64,000 nt of DNA from Methylotenera_A sp044228245 (GTDB taxonomy: Bacteria > Pseudomonadota > Gammaproteobacteria > Burkholderiales > Methylophilaceae): NCBI GenBank assembly GCA_044228245.1, contig JBGAVG010000007.1, forward strand, positions 1-64,000, read 5' to 3'. Made by a program: the position numbers and the translations under genes. The notes beneath the pieces are model-generated. The model did no database searches and was not told the DNA's origin. It was given only the letters and a program-made list of their open reading frames with translations. Below are positions 17,646 through 26,556 of the stretch, in pieces; the stretch's first letter is position 1; every line of letters starts with the position of its first letter.

Positions 17646-18899
17646 ATGAAACTGAAAAAACAATCAACAATTGCAGTCGCTTTATTCACTTGTGCTTTGC
17701 CAACGGTTACCTGGGCTGATGCCGTTCCTGTCCAGTACTGGGTGGATATTCACACCTCCAGCATGTCCATTCCTGGCATGGATAGCGGCATGGCGGGCCT
17801 GATGGGCGACATTATGGGTGGCGGGGCTGGAAGCGATAATGCTTTTGGCAACGCGAATAACGACGGCGTGTCTGCGGGAGGAGCTGGAAAATGGATGGAT
17901 AATGCGCTGCGCGTCAGTAAAGTTCCTGCTGGTACAAAAGGCACACATGCACTGCCTCCAGGCATGTCTATGGGCGCATCTATTCCCCTGATACCCGTAG
18001 AGTCTGGAAAAGTGGAGCCTGGCAATAGAGAATACACCGACCCAAAAATGCAGGAAACCGGCAAGATCTATTTTTACTGGGGATGCGGTGATAAAGTGCG
18101 TTCTGGCCAGCCCAAGGTGATTGATTTTTCATCCAAAAGTAGTTTTGGCAAGTTTCTGGCCGGGAATTACACGGCGGATCGCGGGGCGCGAGCGATTATG
18201 GGCAATTCCATCTGGCCCAACATTCAGGATAAAAAACGTGTGCCTGACAACGCCTCTTTGATGGGCGAGCATGTCATTTCTGGTGATGGCGTGCCGGAAG
18301 GCATGAAGTTCAGTGTTGATTCCGGCTATGATTTCATGCCTAAAATTGAGGCGAAAGCGACCGGGGAAACCAGTGGCTCGGTGAATGTGGCCTGGAATAA
18401 TGTCAATAATGCAAAAGCTTATTTTTTAAATGCGATGGGCTCTAAAGGCAAAGGCGATATGATCATCTGGAGCGCGAGTGAAAAACCAGAACCAGGTTGG
18501 GGTTTGATGAATTATTTAACCCCGAAAATGATAGAAAAATTGCTTAAAGAGAAATTGATTCTGCCTAACAGCCAGCAAAGTTGTGCTATTCCTGAAGGCA
18601 TCTTCAAAGAAACGCAAGGGGTGATGGCGCAAATGATTGCTTATGGACCAGAACTCAACGTGGTTTACCCGGTGCCAGATCCCAAGAAAAAAATCAAGCC
18701 TGAATGGGCGTCGCGCTTGCGCGTCAAATCCACCACAATGGTTATGCTGGGCGGCATGGGTGGTGGTAATAGCCGTGGGAACCAGGGGCAGGAAGATTCG
18801 GGCAATATGAGCGACTCGACTAGCAAACCGGGCAGTTCTGATACTGGTGGTAGCGTTTTAGATAAGGCGAAAAAATTAAAAGACGTGTTTGGTTTTTAA
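17646..18899 (+). CDS. Unrecognised secreted protein with Met/Gly-rich N-terminus and C-terminal KAKKLKD tail
   Basis: 417 residues from the ATG at 17646 (GAAAGG eight bases upstream). The signal peptide runs through VALFTCALPTVTWA. The mature N-terminus has a Met/Gly-rich stretch (SMSIPGMDSGMAGLMGDIM, then GGGAG) that might bind metal or membrane. A central part includes GKIYFYWGCGDKVRSGQP and VNVAWNNVNNAKAYFLNA, the latter like a beta-sandwich strand pair. A Gly/Ser/Asn linker leads to the end VLDKAKKLKDVFGF, nearly the tail of the preceding protein. I have a loose memory of similar hypothetical proteins in other proteobacteria with the YWGCG segment but no function. Periplasmic or surface location inferred. 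Confidence 0.75.
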   Translation: MKLKKQSTIAVALFTCALPTVTWADAVPVQYWVDIHTSSMSIPGMDSGMAGLMGDIMGGGAGSDNAFGNANNDGVSAGGAGKWMDNALRVSKVPAGTKGTHALPPGMSMGASIPLIPVESGKVEPGNREYTDPKMQETGKIYFYWGCGDKVRSGQPKVIDFSSKSSFGKFLAGNYTADRGARAIMGNSIWPNIQDKKRVPDNASLMGEHVISGDGVPEGMKFSVDSGYDFMPKIEAKATGETSGSVNVAWNNVNNAKAYFLNAMGSKGKGDMIIWSASEKPEPGWGLMNYLTPKMIEKLLKEKLILPNSQQSCAIPEGIFKETQGVMAQMIAYGPELNVVYPVPDPKKKIKPEWASRLRVKSTTMVMLGGMGGGNSRGNQGQEDSGNMSDSTSKPGSSDTGGSVLDKAKKLKDVFGF

Positions 18900-19006
18900 T
18901 CTAGCATTCAATTGAAATTCATTTAGATATTTGTGTCGGCGATAGGCATCATTGTTAGCCTGTCGTTCGTCGCAGAGAGAAAACTCAACCAAACTTGGCG
19001 GTCACC

Positions 19007-19030
19007 AGCCGATATTGCATCGGCTTTTTT
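19007..19030 (+). terminator. Possible terminator after the secreted-protein pair
   Basis: AGCCGAT (19007-19013) pairs with ATCGGCT (19019-19025) across ATTGC, followed by T6. It stands 107 bases after the stop at 18899. It overlaps the start of a pseudogene remnant, so the T-run may partly be old coding sequence; still a plausible working terminator. Confidence 0.55.
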
Positions 19031-19298
19031 CTTGCCTGTTAATGGCAAAGTATTGAGGCAACGCAACGCAATGCAGTGCGGATAAACGTTTGCCGCCGGA
19101 TCGCTTAACAGAATTTGTAGCCGCATTGGTGATCGTCGATAGCCCAAAACTAGACGATTGGGTGACGATTAGCAATAATGCCAGCAAGATGGCGCTAAGT
19201 TACATCACAAATCCAAAGAGCAGTTCAGAGCAGCTTATTTGTTAGGCGCAATGTTGATAAAGTCTGCCAACGATGCTTGTATGGCGCTAGCCGAGTGA
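19011..19298 (+). pseudogene. Decayed D-Ala-D-Ala carboxypeptidase/endopeptidase (peptidase S11) fragment
   Basis: Three pieces in two frames read as the front half of an S11 penicillin-binding protein. 19011-19070 gives SAFFLPVNGKVLRQRNA (family: FLVDANTGKVLYxRNA). 19075-~19205, in another frame, gives SADKRLPPDRLTEFVAAL and then DSPKLDDWVTISNNASKMAL. 19212-19298, back in the first frame, gives SKEQFRAAYLLGAMLIKSAN then DACMALAE and a stop. The SxN motif survives as SAN, but the catalytic SxxK motif has become RLTE, so both catalytic Ser and Lys are lost. The KTG box and C-terminal half are absent. There is no intact start. The remnant ends two bases before an in-frame ATG of the ligase reading frame. 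Confidence 0.82.
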
Positions 19299-19344
19299 GA
19301 TGCAGGTTCAGAACTTAAATGCAACTAAATTTATTAAAAAAAGT

Positions 19345-20208
19345 ATGCTAAATCGACCTTATTACTTTTTATTTTTCGCTTTCATTAGCCTGGTATTTTC
19401 GTCTATTGTTTTTGCCAAACAAGCGGTACCAACGCAACGTTTGCCGGAGTTATTACTTGCGCAAATTTACCAGCGTGGCATGGACGTACCCCAATATTTG
19501 GTGAGTGAAAAGTTTGATGGCGTGCGTGCAGTGTGGGATGGCAAGGTGTTGCGTACGCGCGCTGGCAATGTGATTGCCTCGCCTCTTTGGTTTACAAAGG
19601 GTTTCCCATCAATGCCGCTGGATGGTGAGTTGTGGCTGGGGTTTGGCCAGTTTGATGTGCTCTCAGGCACGGTGCGCAAGGATGTGCCGATTGATGTGGA
19701 ATGGCGCGGTATTTCGTACCTGGTTTTTGAATTGCCAGATGCGCCAGGAACGTTTGAAGCACGCGCAAAGCGCATTGCCGAAATTGTTAAGCAGGCCAAT
19801 ATTCCCAATCTAAAAGCAGTGGTGCAATTTCGTGTTAGAGATGAAGCTGAGCTAAATAAAAAGCTAAAACAAGTAGTAGCCCATGGTGGCGAAGGGCTGA
19901 TGCTGCATCGCGCAGATGCGCAATATATCACTGGCCGAAATGACGCGCTACTTAAGTTAAAGCCGTTATTCGATGCAGAGGCTACCGTTGTAGCACATAC
20001 GCTAGGGCGCGGCAAATACAAAGGTAAGCTCGGCGCGCTGGTGGTAGAAACACCTGAAGGCGTGCGCTTTAAGCTCGGCACAGGCTTTACTGATGCACAA
20101 CGTGAAAATCCGCCCAAAATAGGCAGTTTAGTGACCTACACTTATCGCGATAAAACTAAAACAGGCAAGCCAAAATTCGCCAGTTTTTTGCGGGCGCGAA
20201 ATGAATAA
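19345..20208 (+). CDS. ligE: Exported ATP-dependent DNA ligase (LigE type)
   Basis: 287 residues from the ATG at 19345, which opens a clean signal peptide (MLNRPYYFLFFAFISLVFSS to VFAK). An in-frame ATG at 19300 would put 15 polar residues before it and is less likely. Motif I is SEKFDGVRA, with Lys56 as the adenylation residue; GELWLG, EGLMLHR and LLKLKP match motifs III, IV and V of minimal ligases. Only the adenylation and OB domains are present, as in LigE, a periplasmic nick-sealing enzyme linked to DNA uptake or extracellular DNA in other proteobacteria. The gene follows directly on an S11 pseudogene, so its native promoter may have been rearranged. Confidence 0.9.
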   Translation: MLNRPYYFLFFAFISLVFSSIVFAKQAVPTQRLPELLLAQIYQRGMDVPQYLVSEKFDGVRAVWDGKVLRTRAGNVIASPLWFTKGFPSMPLDGELWLGFGQFDVLSGTVRKDVPIDVEWRGISYLVFELPDAPGTFEARAKRIAEIVKQANIPNLKAVVQFRVRDEAELNKKLKQVVAHGGEGLMLHRADAQYITGRNDALLKLKPLFDAEATVVAHTLGRGKYKGKLGALVVETPEGVRFKLGTGFTDAQRENPPKIGSLVTYTYRDKTKTGKPKFASFLRARNE

Positions 20209-20258
20209 TTGCATGGTCAATAATGCATAGTGGATCAGCATGATAAAATACCGCGCTT

Positions 20259-23200
20259 ATGCGTATCAGCCCACCCGCCAGCCAAAATATTAAGCAATTT
20301 GAAATCGCCTTGCAAAGCTGCATGCTGGCAGACCGTCATGTGTTGCGCCGTAAGCTGCGTGATGCAGCGGATTTGCAGAAATCTCCAGATGAAAAAGCGC
20401 AATTAAAAGCACAGTGTTTGCTGGGCGAGATTGCACAGAGGGTGCATGCCTCCCAGCAAAAATATCAGCAACGTTTAACTGGTTTGCCTAAGCCGGAATA
20501 CCCACTCGAGTTGCCCGTTTCATCCAGGCGTGATGAGATTGCGAAAGCCATTCAAGAAAACCAGGTGGTGATTGTGTGCGGTGAAACGGGCTCTGGCAAA
20601 ACGACACAACTCCCTAAAATTTGCCTGGAGCTTGGCCGCGGTGTTTCCGGTTTGATCGGCCATACGCAACCACGCCGTATCGCAGCGCGCTCGGTGGCTG
20701 CACGTGTCGCGCAAGAGCTGAATTCGCCACTGGGTGAGGTGGTGGGTTACAAGGTACGGTTTAACGATAAGTTGTCAGAATCCAGCTATATCAAGCTGAT
20801 GACGGATGGTATTTTGCTCGCGGAAACGCAAGGAGATAAATTCCTTAATGCGTATGACACGATTATTATCGATGAAGCGCACGAGCGCAGCCTGAACATT
20901 GATTTTCTACTGGGTTATCTTAAGCAGTTATTACCAAAACGCCCTGATTTAAAAATCATTGTGACTTCGGCCACGATTGATGCAGATAGGTTTTCGAAGC
21001 ACTTTAACGGTGCGCCGGTGATTGAGGTTTCTGGCCGCACTTATCCTGTCGAAATCCGTTACCGGCCGCTAGGCAAAGCGGGTTTTCGTGCCAAGGAAAT
21101 TGCCGGGACAGAAAATGCGCAGTTTGATTTAGAGGATGAGACCATATTTGGAATCGCGCGCAAAGCCAAAACGGAAGCGCGTTGGCTGGAAGAGGACGAC
21201 GAAGAGGAAGCCATTGAAGAAGCCATTCTGGATGCTGCCGATGATTTATTGCGGCAGGGCGATGGCGACATTCTGGTGTTTCTGCCGGGTGAGCGCGAGA
21301 TTCGCGACGTGGCCGACCATTTGCGCAAATACCAGGGCCGTTCGACCAAACTCAAGCACATCGAAGTCTTGCCGTTATTTGCGCGCTTAAGCATTGAAGA
21401 TCAGCAAAAAATATTCAAACCGCATAGTTTGCGCCGTATTGTACTGGCGACCAACGTGGCGGAAACTTCACTTACCGTTCCTGGTATCAAATACGTGATT
21501 GATGCCGGCCTGGCACGGGTGAACCGTTACAGCACGCGCGCTAAAGTAGAGCAGCTGCAGATAGAGAAAATTTCACAGGCAGCTGCCAAGCAGCGGGCAG
21601 GGCGTTGCGGACGCGTATCAAACGGCATTTGCGTACGCTTGTACTCGGAGGAGGATTTTAACGGCCGGCCGGAGTTTACTGAGCCAGAAATTCTGCGCAG
21701 CTCATTAGCGGCTGTGATTTTGCGTATGGCTGCGTTGCGCTTGGGCGATGTAGCCGAATTTCCGTTTATTGAAGCGCCTTCCAGCAGGCTTGTCAATGAT
21801 GGCTACCAGTTGCTGCAGGAGCTGGGCGCGGTAGATGCCAAGCGCAACATAACTGAAACAGGGTTGCAGCTTGCCAAGCTGCCGCTAGACCCGCGTGTTG
21901 GGCGCATGATTCTGGCGGCAAAACGCGAGCATTGCCTAAAAGAGATTCTGATTATCGCCAGTGTGCTGAGCATACAAGACCCGCGCGAACGCCCGATGGA
22001 TAAACGCGAAGCGGCGGATAATGCGCATGCCAAGTTTGCTGGCGAGGGTTCGGATTTTATGAGCTATCTCAAGTTATGGGATTGGTTTGACCATGCCCTC
22101 AAAAACAAGAAATCCAATAAAGATTTGCTCAGCCAATGCCACACTAATTTCCTGTCTTTCTTACGTTTAAAAGAATGGCGTGAGCTGCATGGGCAATTGC
22201 TGGAAATTGTTTCTGAAATTTGGCCAGACGAAATTTCTGTGCGCAAGGCAAAGCAAGGGCGTGAGGCCAACGAAAAAGCGACGCAGACAGTACAAGTAGT
22301 ACGACAAGGAGCGAAGGAGGCGGGCGATAAAGCCATCGTGAGGCACGGCGCACAGAAGGAGGCGAATTACGAGCAAATCCACAAAGCCCTATTAGCGGGC
22401 TTGCTGGGCAATATCGGTTTTAAAGATGGTGAGAGCGAGTCTTATGCAGGCGCGCGTGGCATTCGTTTTCATATTGCACCCGGTTCTTGCTTAAAGAAAA
22501 CGCGTCCCAAATGGGTCATGGCTGCCGAGCTGGTAGATACCACCAAGCTGTATGCGCGCTGTGTGGCAAAAATTGAGCCGGACTGGATTGAGCCGTTGGC
22601 GCGTGGTTTAACTGACAGCCATTACTCCGACCCGCGCTGGGATAGAAAAATGGGCATGGTGAACGCGTGGGAGCGTGTTTCACTATATGGCTTAACCATC
22701 ATTCCCAAGCGTCGTGTGCATTACGGGCCGATTAACCCTGCTGAATCGCGTGAGATTTTTATGCGTGAGGCGCTTGCCAATGGAGAGTTTGATACTAAAG
22801 CTGCATTTTTCACTGCCAATGAACGCCTGACCGCCGAAGTTGAAGAGCTGGAGCATAAGGCGCGGCGTCAGGATGTGCTGGTAGATGAGCATCAGTTATT
22901 TGCATTCTACGACGCCAGAATCCCTGCAGATATTTATAACGCGGCGAGTTTTGAAAAATGGCGTGCCGATGCTGAAAAAATCAATCCTAAATTGTTGTAT
23001 TTAACGCGCGATGACTTGATGCGTCATGGCGCGGATGCCATTACTGCAGTGCAGTTTCTTGAAAAAATCATGTTGGATGGCGTTGAAATTAGCCTGAAGT
23101 ATCGTTTTGAACCAGGGCATGTTTTGGATGGCGTGACAGCGACCATTCCGCTTGCATTGCTGAACCAATTAAACCCAGTGCAAACCGAGTGGCTGGTGCC

Positions 23201-24416
23201 GGGCATACTGCGCGAAAAGCTGACTTACCTCATTAAAGCCTTGCCCAAGACATTCCGCCGCGTGTGTGTGCCAGTGCCTGAGTTTGTAACAGGCTTTTTA
23301 GAGTCTGTTGGTAATGACTATTCTAAACCTTTGCTGGAATCCTTAGCCGCTTATATACAGCTTAAAACCACTTTAAAAATCAGCAAGGACGACTGGAATT
23401 TGAGTGATGTTCCACCCCATCATTTAATGAACTTTAGTGTCATTGATGACGCAGGGCGTGAGCTTGCAATGGGTCGTGACTGGAACCTGCTCAAAAAGCA
23501 ATTGGGCTCAGCCGCTCAACTCACCTTTAGAAACACCTCGCCGGATATTGAAAAAACCGGGTTAAAGCAGTGGGATTTTGGCGATTTGCCGCAGACGCTG
23601 AGTTTTGAACGCGATGGACTGAAAGTGACAGGCTACCCTGCGCTGGAAGACGCGGATGACAGCATCTCGGTCAAGCTGTTCGATACTGAACGCGAAGCCG
23701 AACAAAGCCATCGTAAAGGTGTTTGCCGGTTGATGCGCTTTGAGCTAAAAGAGCAGATGAAGCAGCTGGAAAAAAGCATGCCGAACTTTAATCAATATGC
23801 GCTTTTGTTAAGAAATATCATGTCGCCGGATGATTTGCGCGAAGACATGATTCGCGCCATTGCAGACCGCGCGTTTATTGGTGAAGATGAGCTGCCGCGC
23901 ACTAATGCAGATTTCATGAAACTGAAAGCGCGCGCAAGAACACGGCTGCCAGCTGTGACAGAGGCGATTGCAAGGCAGGCACAGGCGATTGCGACCGAGT
24001 ATCAGCTGCTCATCGCCCAGCAGAGCAAAATGCCGGCTACCGTAAATCGCCTGAAGCGTGACCTGGAACAGCAGGTGAACCAGCTGGTATATAAAAACTG
24101 CTTCAGCCAAACGCCTTGGGAGCAGTTGCAGCATATTCCGCGATATCTTAAAGCGCTGCGTTTGCGCATCGAAAAACAGCCGGCAAACCCGGAGCGCGAC
24201 GGTAAAAATGCTGCAAGTGTGGGGTTAATCTGGCAGCGCTGGCAGGATAAAATGAACGCGCTCAATCAGGCTAACCATGATGTTCCACACGCCCTGCAGG
24301 ATTATCGCTGGCTGATTGAAGAGCTGCGTGTTTCATTGTTTGCGCAGGAACTCAGGACGCCATTTCCAGTCTCGATTAAACGACTTGAAAAAACCTGGCA
24401 GGATATTAATCACTAA
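20259..24416 (+). CDS. hrpA: ATP-dependent RNA helicase HrpA (DEAH box)
   Basis: 1385 residues, somewhat longer than typical HrpA (~1300). Walker A GETGSGKTTQ (from residue 108), DEAH at 205-208, TSATIDA, the second RecA domain with LATNVAETSLTVPG and QRAGRCGR, then helicase-associated, OB and the long DUF3418 C-terminal region with the family's final motif (LRVSLFAQELRTPFPVS). About residues 662-703 form a charged Ala/Lys/Gln/Arg insert between conserved blocks that, from memory of E. coli HrpA, is not shared (see finding). It acts on structured mRNA and ribosomes. The next gene starts 7 bases after its stop. Confidence 0.93.
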   Translation: MRISPPASQNIKQFEIALQSCMLADRHVLRRKLRDAADLQKSPDEKAQLKAQCLLGEIAQRVHASQQKYQQRLTGLPKPEYPLELPVSSRRDEIAKAIQENQVVIVCGETGSGKTTQLPKICLELGRGVSGLIGHTQPRRIAARSVAARVAQELNSPLGEVVGYKVRFNDKLSESSYIKLMTDGILLAETQGDKFLNAYDTIIIDEAHERSLNIDFLLGYLKQLLPKRPDLKIIVTSATIDADRFSKHFNGAPVIEVSGRTYPVEIRYRPLGKAGFRAKEIAGTENAQFDLEDETIFGIARKAKTEARWLEEDDEEEAIEEAILDAADDLLRQGDGDILVFLPGEREIRDVADHLRKYQGRSTKLKHIEVLPLFARLSIEDQQKIFKPHSLRRIVLATNVAETSLTVPGIKYVIDAGLARVNRYSTRAKVEQLQIEKISQAAAKQRAGRCGRVSNGICVRLYSEEDFNGRPEFTEPEILRSSLAAVILRMAALRLGDVAEFPFIEAPSSRLVNDGYQLLQELGAVDAKRNITETGLQLAKLPLDPRVGRMILAAKREHCLKEILIIASVLSIQDPRERPMDKREAADNAHAKFAGEGSDFMSYLKLWDWFDHALKNKKSNKDLLSQCHTNFLSFLRLKEWRELHGQLLEIVSEIWPDEISVRKAKQGREANEKATQTVQVVRQGAKEAGDKAIVRHGAQKEANYEQIHKALLAGLLGNIGFKDGESESYAGARGIRFHIAPGSCLKKTRPKWVMAAELVDTTKLYARCVAKIEPDWIEPLARGLTDSHYSDPRWDRKMGMVNAWERVSLYGLTIIPKRRVHYGPINPAESREIFMREALANGEFDTKAAFFTANERLTAEVEELEHKARRQDVLVDEHQLFAFYDARIPADIYNAASFEKWRADAEKINPKLLYLTRDDLMRHGADAITAVQFLEKIMLDGVEISLKYRFEPGHVLDGVTATIPLALLNQLNPVQTEWLVPGILREKLTYLIKALPKTFRRVCVPVPEFVTGFLESVGNDYSKPLLESLAAYIQLKTTLKISKDDWNLSDVPPHHLMNFSVIDDAGRELAMGRDWNLLKKQLGSAAQLTFRNTSPDIEKTGLKQWDFGDLPQTLSFERDGLKVTGYPALEDADDSISVKLFDTEREAEQSHRKGVCRLMRFELKEQMKQLEKSMPNFNQYALLLRNIMSPDDLREDMIRAIADRAFIGEDELPRTNADFMKLKARARTRLPAVTEAIARQAQAIATEYQLLIAQQSKMPATVNRLKRDLEQQVNQLVYKNCFSQTPWEQLQHIPRYLKALRLRIEKQPANPERDGKNAASVGLIWQRWQDKMNALNQANHDVPHALQDYRWLIEELRVSLFAQELRTPFPVSIKRLEKTWQDINH

Positions 24417-24422
24417 ATTTTG

Positions 24423-25328
24423 ATGGCAATATATCTTTCTACAAATCACGCATTTGAAGCTTTTTTGCAAACACCAAGAAAAAACGACAGGCTGATTCGC
24501 TTCAACTTCAGTCGTAATGCCTTGATTGCATTTGTATTTTCCATATTGATGCATGCGCTTATCTTATTTTTCGTGGAGCCGAAATTTCAGCAGGAACCGA
24601 AGAGAGAGTCAGCGCCGTTTCAGGTGATGCTAGCCCAGCCGGAACAAGTGGAAGTGATTGTGGAGCAGCCCAAGGAAGCAATGCCAGAGCGGCTTCCAGA
24701 GCCAATTGTTGAGCCGGTTAAAAAGCCAAAAGCAATGAAACAGCCAGCAAGCCGTAAGCCCAGGCCGATAGATTCTTCTGCGCCGGAGGTACTGGCGGTT
24801 AATAAACCTTTGCCAGAAAGTATGCCACAAACCGAAAATAAATCTAAAGACGCGCCAACAGACATGCTTGCCTATGTCAACGCGCAGCGCGCCAAGCGGG
24901 AGCAGGCGGAGAACGAGGCCGCAAAGATCAACGCGGAAGCGGCTGCGCGTGAAATCGGTCCGAGTGAAGAAGAAAAAAGAGATGCAAAAATCAAAAGTAA
25001 TTTTCAGAATGGCACCAACGGCATTTTTGAAATTACCAGCTTGGGCAGCCGCAGCGCGAGCTTCACATTTCTTGGCTGGCTGAATGATTACAGCACCTCC
25101 AAACGCCAGTATTTTGAAGTGGAGGCCGGCACGGGTCAGGATGTGCGGCTGGTGATGATTAGAAAAATGATTGGACTGATTCGCGAGCATTATCAGGGCG
25201 ATTTCAACTGGGAATCACGCCGCCTGGGGCGTACCGTGGTTAAATCGGCGCGGGTGGAAAACAGCGCGGAACTGGAAGATTTCTTGATGACGGAGTTTTT
25301 CGGAACGAATTATAAAACCGTGTTGTAA
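24423..25328 (+). CDS. TonB-like single-pass membrane protein of unknown function
   Basis: 301 residues from the ATG at 24423. A transmembrane helix (about 33-51, NALIAFVFSILMHALILFFV) is followed by a Pro/Glu/Lys-rich region (PERLPEPIVEPVKKPKAM), as in TonB and other periplasm-spanning proteins. A coiled-coil-like Glu/Ala stretch comes next, then a folded C-terminal part (~200-301) starting GIFEITSLGSRSASFTFLGW. That domain is not the canonical TonB fold as far as I can read it. It starts 7 bases after hrpA and is probably co-transcribed. The function is not recognised; membrane anchoring is well supported. Confidence 0.7.
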   Translation: MAIYLSTNHAFEAFLQTPRKNDRLIRFNFSRNALIAFVFSILMHALILFFVEPKFQQEPKRESAPFQVMLAQPEQVEVIVEQPKEAMPERLPEPIVEPVKKPKAMKQPASRKPRPIDSSAPEVLAVNKPLPESMPQTENKSKDAPTDMLAYVNAQRAKREQAENEAAKINAEAAAREIGPSEEEKRDAKIKSNFQNGTNGIFEITSLGSRSASFTFLGWLNDYSTSKRQYFEVEAGTGQDVRLVMIRKMIGLIREHYQGDFNWESRRLGRTVVKSARVENSAELEDFLMTEFFGTNYKTVL

Positions 25329-25487
25329 GTCAGCCATAAAACTGCACGATAGCTCAAGGTGATGCATCTCTCTCATATACGCGCGCATTCATTGTCAACC
25401 GATGGTGCCTGCAAGACAGGTGGCGTGCGGTTTGCGGGCAGATTACATTGCTAATGAATAAAACAGATGCTTTTGAAGTGCATGCAT

Positions 25488-26504
25488 TCAAACTTGCGTG
25501 AGCATTTTTCTAATCGCGTTTTCATCCAAGCCTTTGCCAATAATCACAATGCGGTTGCTCGGTGCTTCCTCAGTCCAGCCTTCCAGCAACGTTGGCGGGT
25601 AGGGCGTGAAATGCACGGCGTGAATCGCCAGCGGCGCTGGCTGGTCAGCCGCATGGAGTATGCCTTTCAGGCGCAGTAGGTTTTCGCCGTGGGTTTGGCA
25701 GAGTTTTAAAATCGCAGGTTTCAAATCACGCCAGCTGAGCGGGTTGGGCAGGGTAACTGTAAAGCTGCTGATCTCGCCGTTGTGCGGTTTTTTAAACAGG
25801 CCGGGCTTGCTGTTTGTCAGTCCAAGGGGCGCGCGCAGCCAGCGTTCCGGCTCGGCGCGTTTGCCGGTTGGGTCGAATAAACCTACATCAATGATGAAAT
25901 CGGAATCGATTTTACCGTGTTGAATTTTGTGCTGTGTTGCGCCAGCATTGATTGCGATCAGTTTTTCTTTCAATGCAGATAATTGTTCCGGCGTCGCAAG
26001 ATCGGTTTTGGTCAGCAACAGCACATCGGCCACCGCTGCCTGTTTTCGCGCTTCCGCATGGTCTTCCAGCTGCTTCAGGCCGTAGACGCTGTCAACGGTG
26101 ACAACCACGGCGTCCAGACGAAACACTGATTCAATCACGGGCTCATTCATAAGATTGGCCAGAATCGGGCCCGGATCAGCCATGCCGGTGGTTTCGATGA
26201 CGATGCGGTTAAATTGCGGAATCGCCTGCAGCGCGCGCTTGAAAAACAAGTCGCGCATGGTGTCGGCCAGCTCGTTCTTTAAGCTGCAGCATACGCAGCC
26301 GGAGCTCAACAGCACTGTATTGTCAGCGATTTGCTCGCTATCGACTTGTGTGGCGAGAATGTGGTCCAGGCCCGCTTCACCCAGTTCGTTGATGATGACG
26401 GCGCTGTCTTTCATCTGCGGGTTGGCAAGCAAATGATTGAGTAATGTAGTTTTGCCACTACCCAAAAAACCGGTGAGCAGGGTTACAGGTATTCTTTTAT
26501 CCAT
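25488..26504 (-). CDS. CobW/G3E-family GTP-binding metallochaperone
   Basis: 338 residues. Walker A GFLGSGKTT (12-20), the zinc-binding CVCC motif at Cys70-Cys73 within SSGCVCCSL, the Walker B-like ETTGMADP, and LTKTDLAT for guanine. A CobW C-terminal domain follows (from about SSFTVTLPNPLSWRDLKP). This family (YjiA, ZigA, ZagA, CobW) moves zinc or other metals to client enzymes. No Zur-type operator was recognised by eye, and no metal transporter is adjacent, so the metal cannot be assigned. Divergent from the RNase gene, convergent with the TonB-like gene. Confidence 0.88.
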   Translation of the reverse strand: MDKRIPVTLLTGFLGSGKTTLLNHLLANPQMKDSAVIINELGEAGLDHILATQVDSEQIADNTVLLSSGCVCCSLKNELADTMRDLFFKRALQAIPQFNRIVIETTGMADPGPILANLMNEPVIESVFRLDAVVVTVDSVYGLKQLEDHAEARKQAAVADVLLLTKTDLATPEQLSALKEKLIAINAGATQHKIQHGKIDSDFIIDVGLFDPTGKRAEPERWLRAPLGLTNSKPGLFKKPHNGEISSFTVTLPNPLSWRDLKPAILKLCQTHGENLLRLKGILHAADQPAPLAIHAVHFTPYPPTLLEGWTEEAPSNRIVIIGKGLDENAIRKMLTQV

Positions 26505-26556
26505 GTTTTGTATTTTATGCCAAGAGCTTGGCTGAAAGCACGGTAAAATAGCATTT

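Noticed and set aside
24630..25190. 186-codon frame opposite the TonB-like gene
   Set aside because: Antisense to a gene with clear codon structure; the product is aromatic-rich and unlike any protein.
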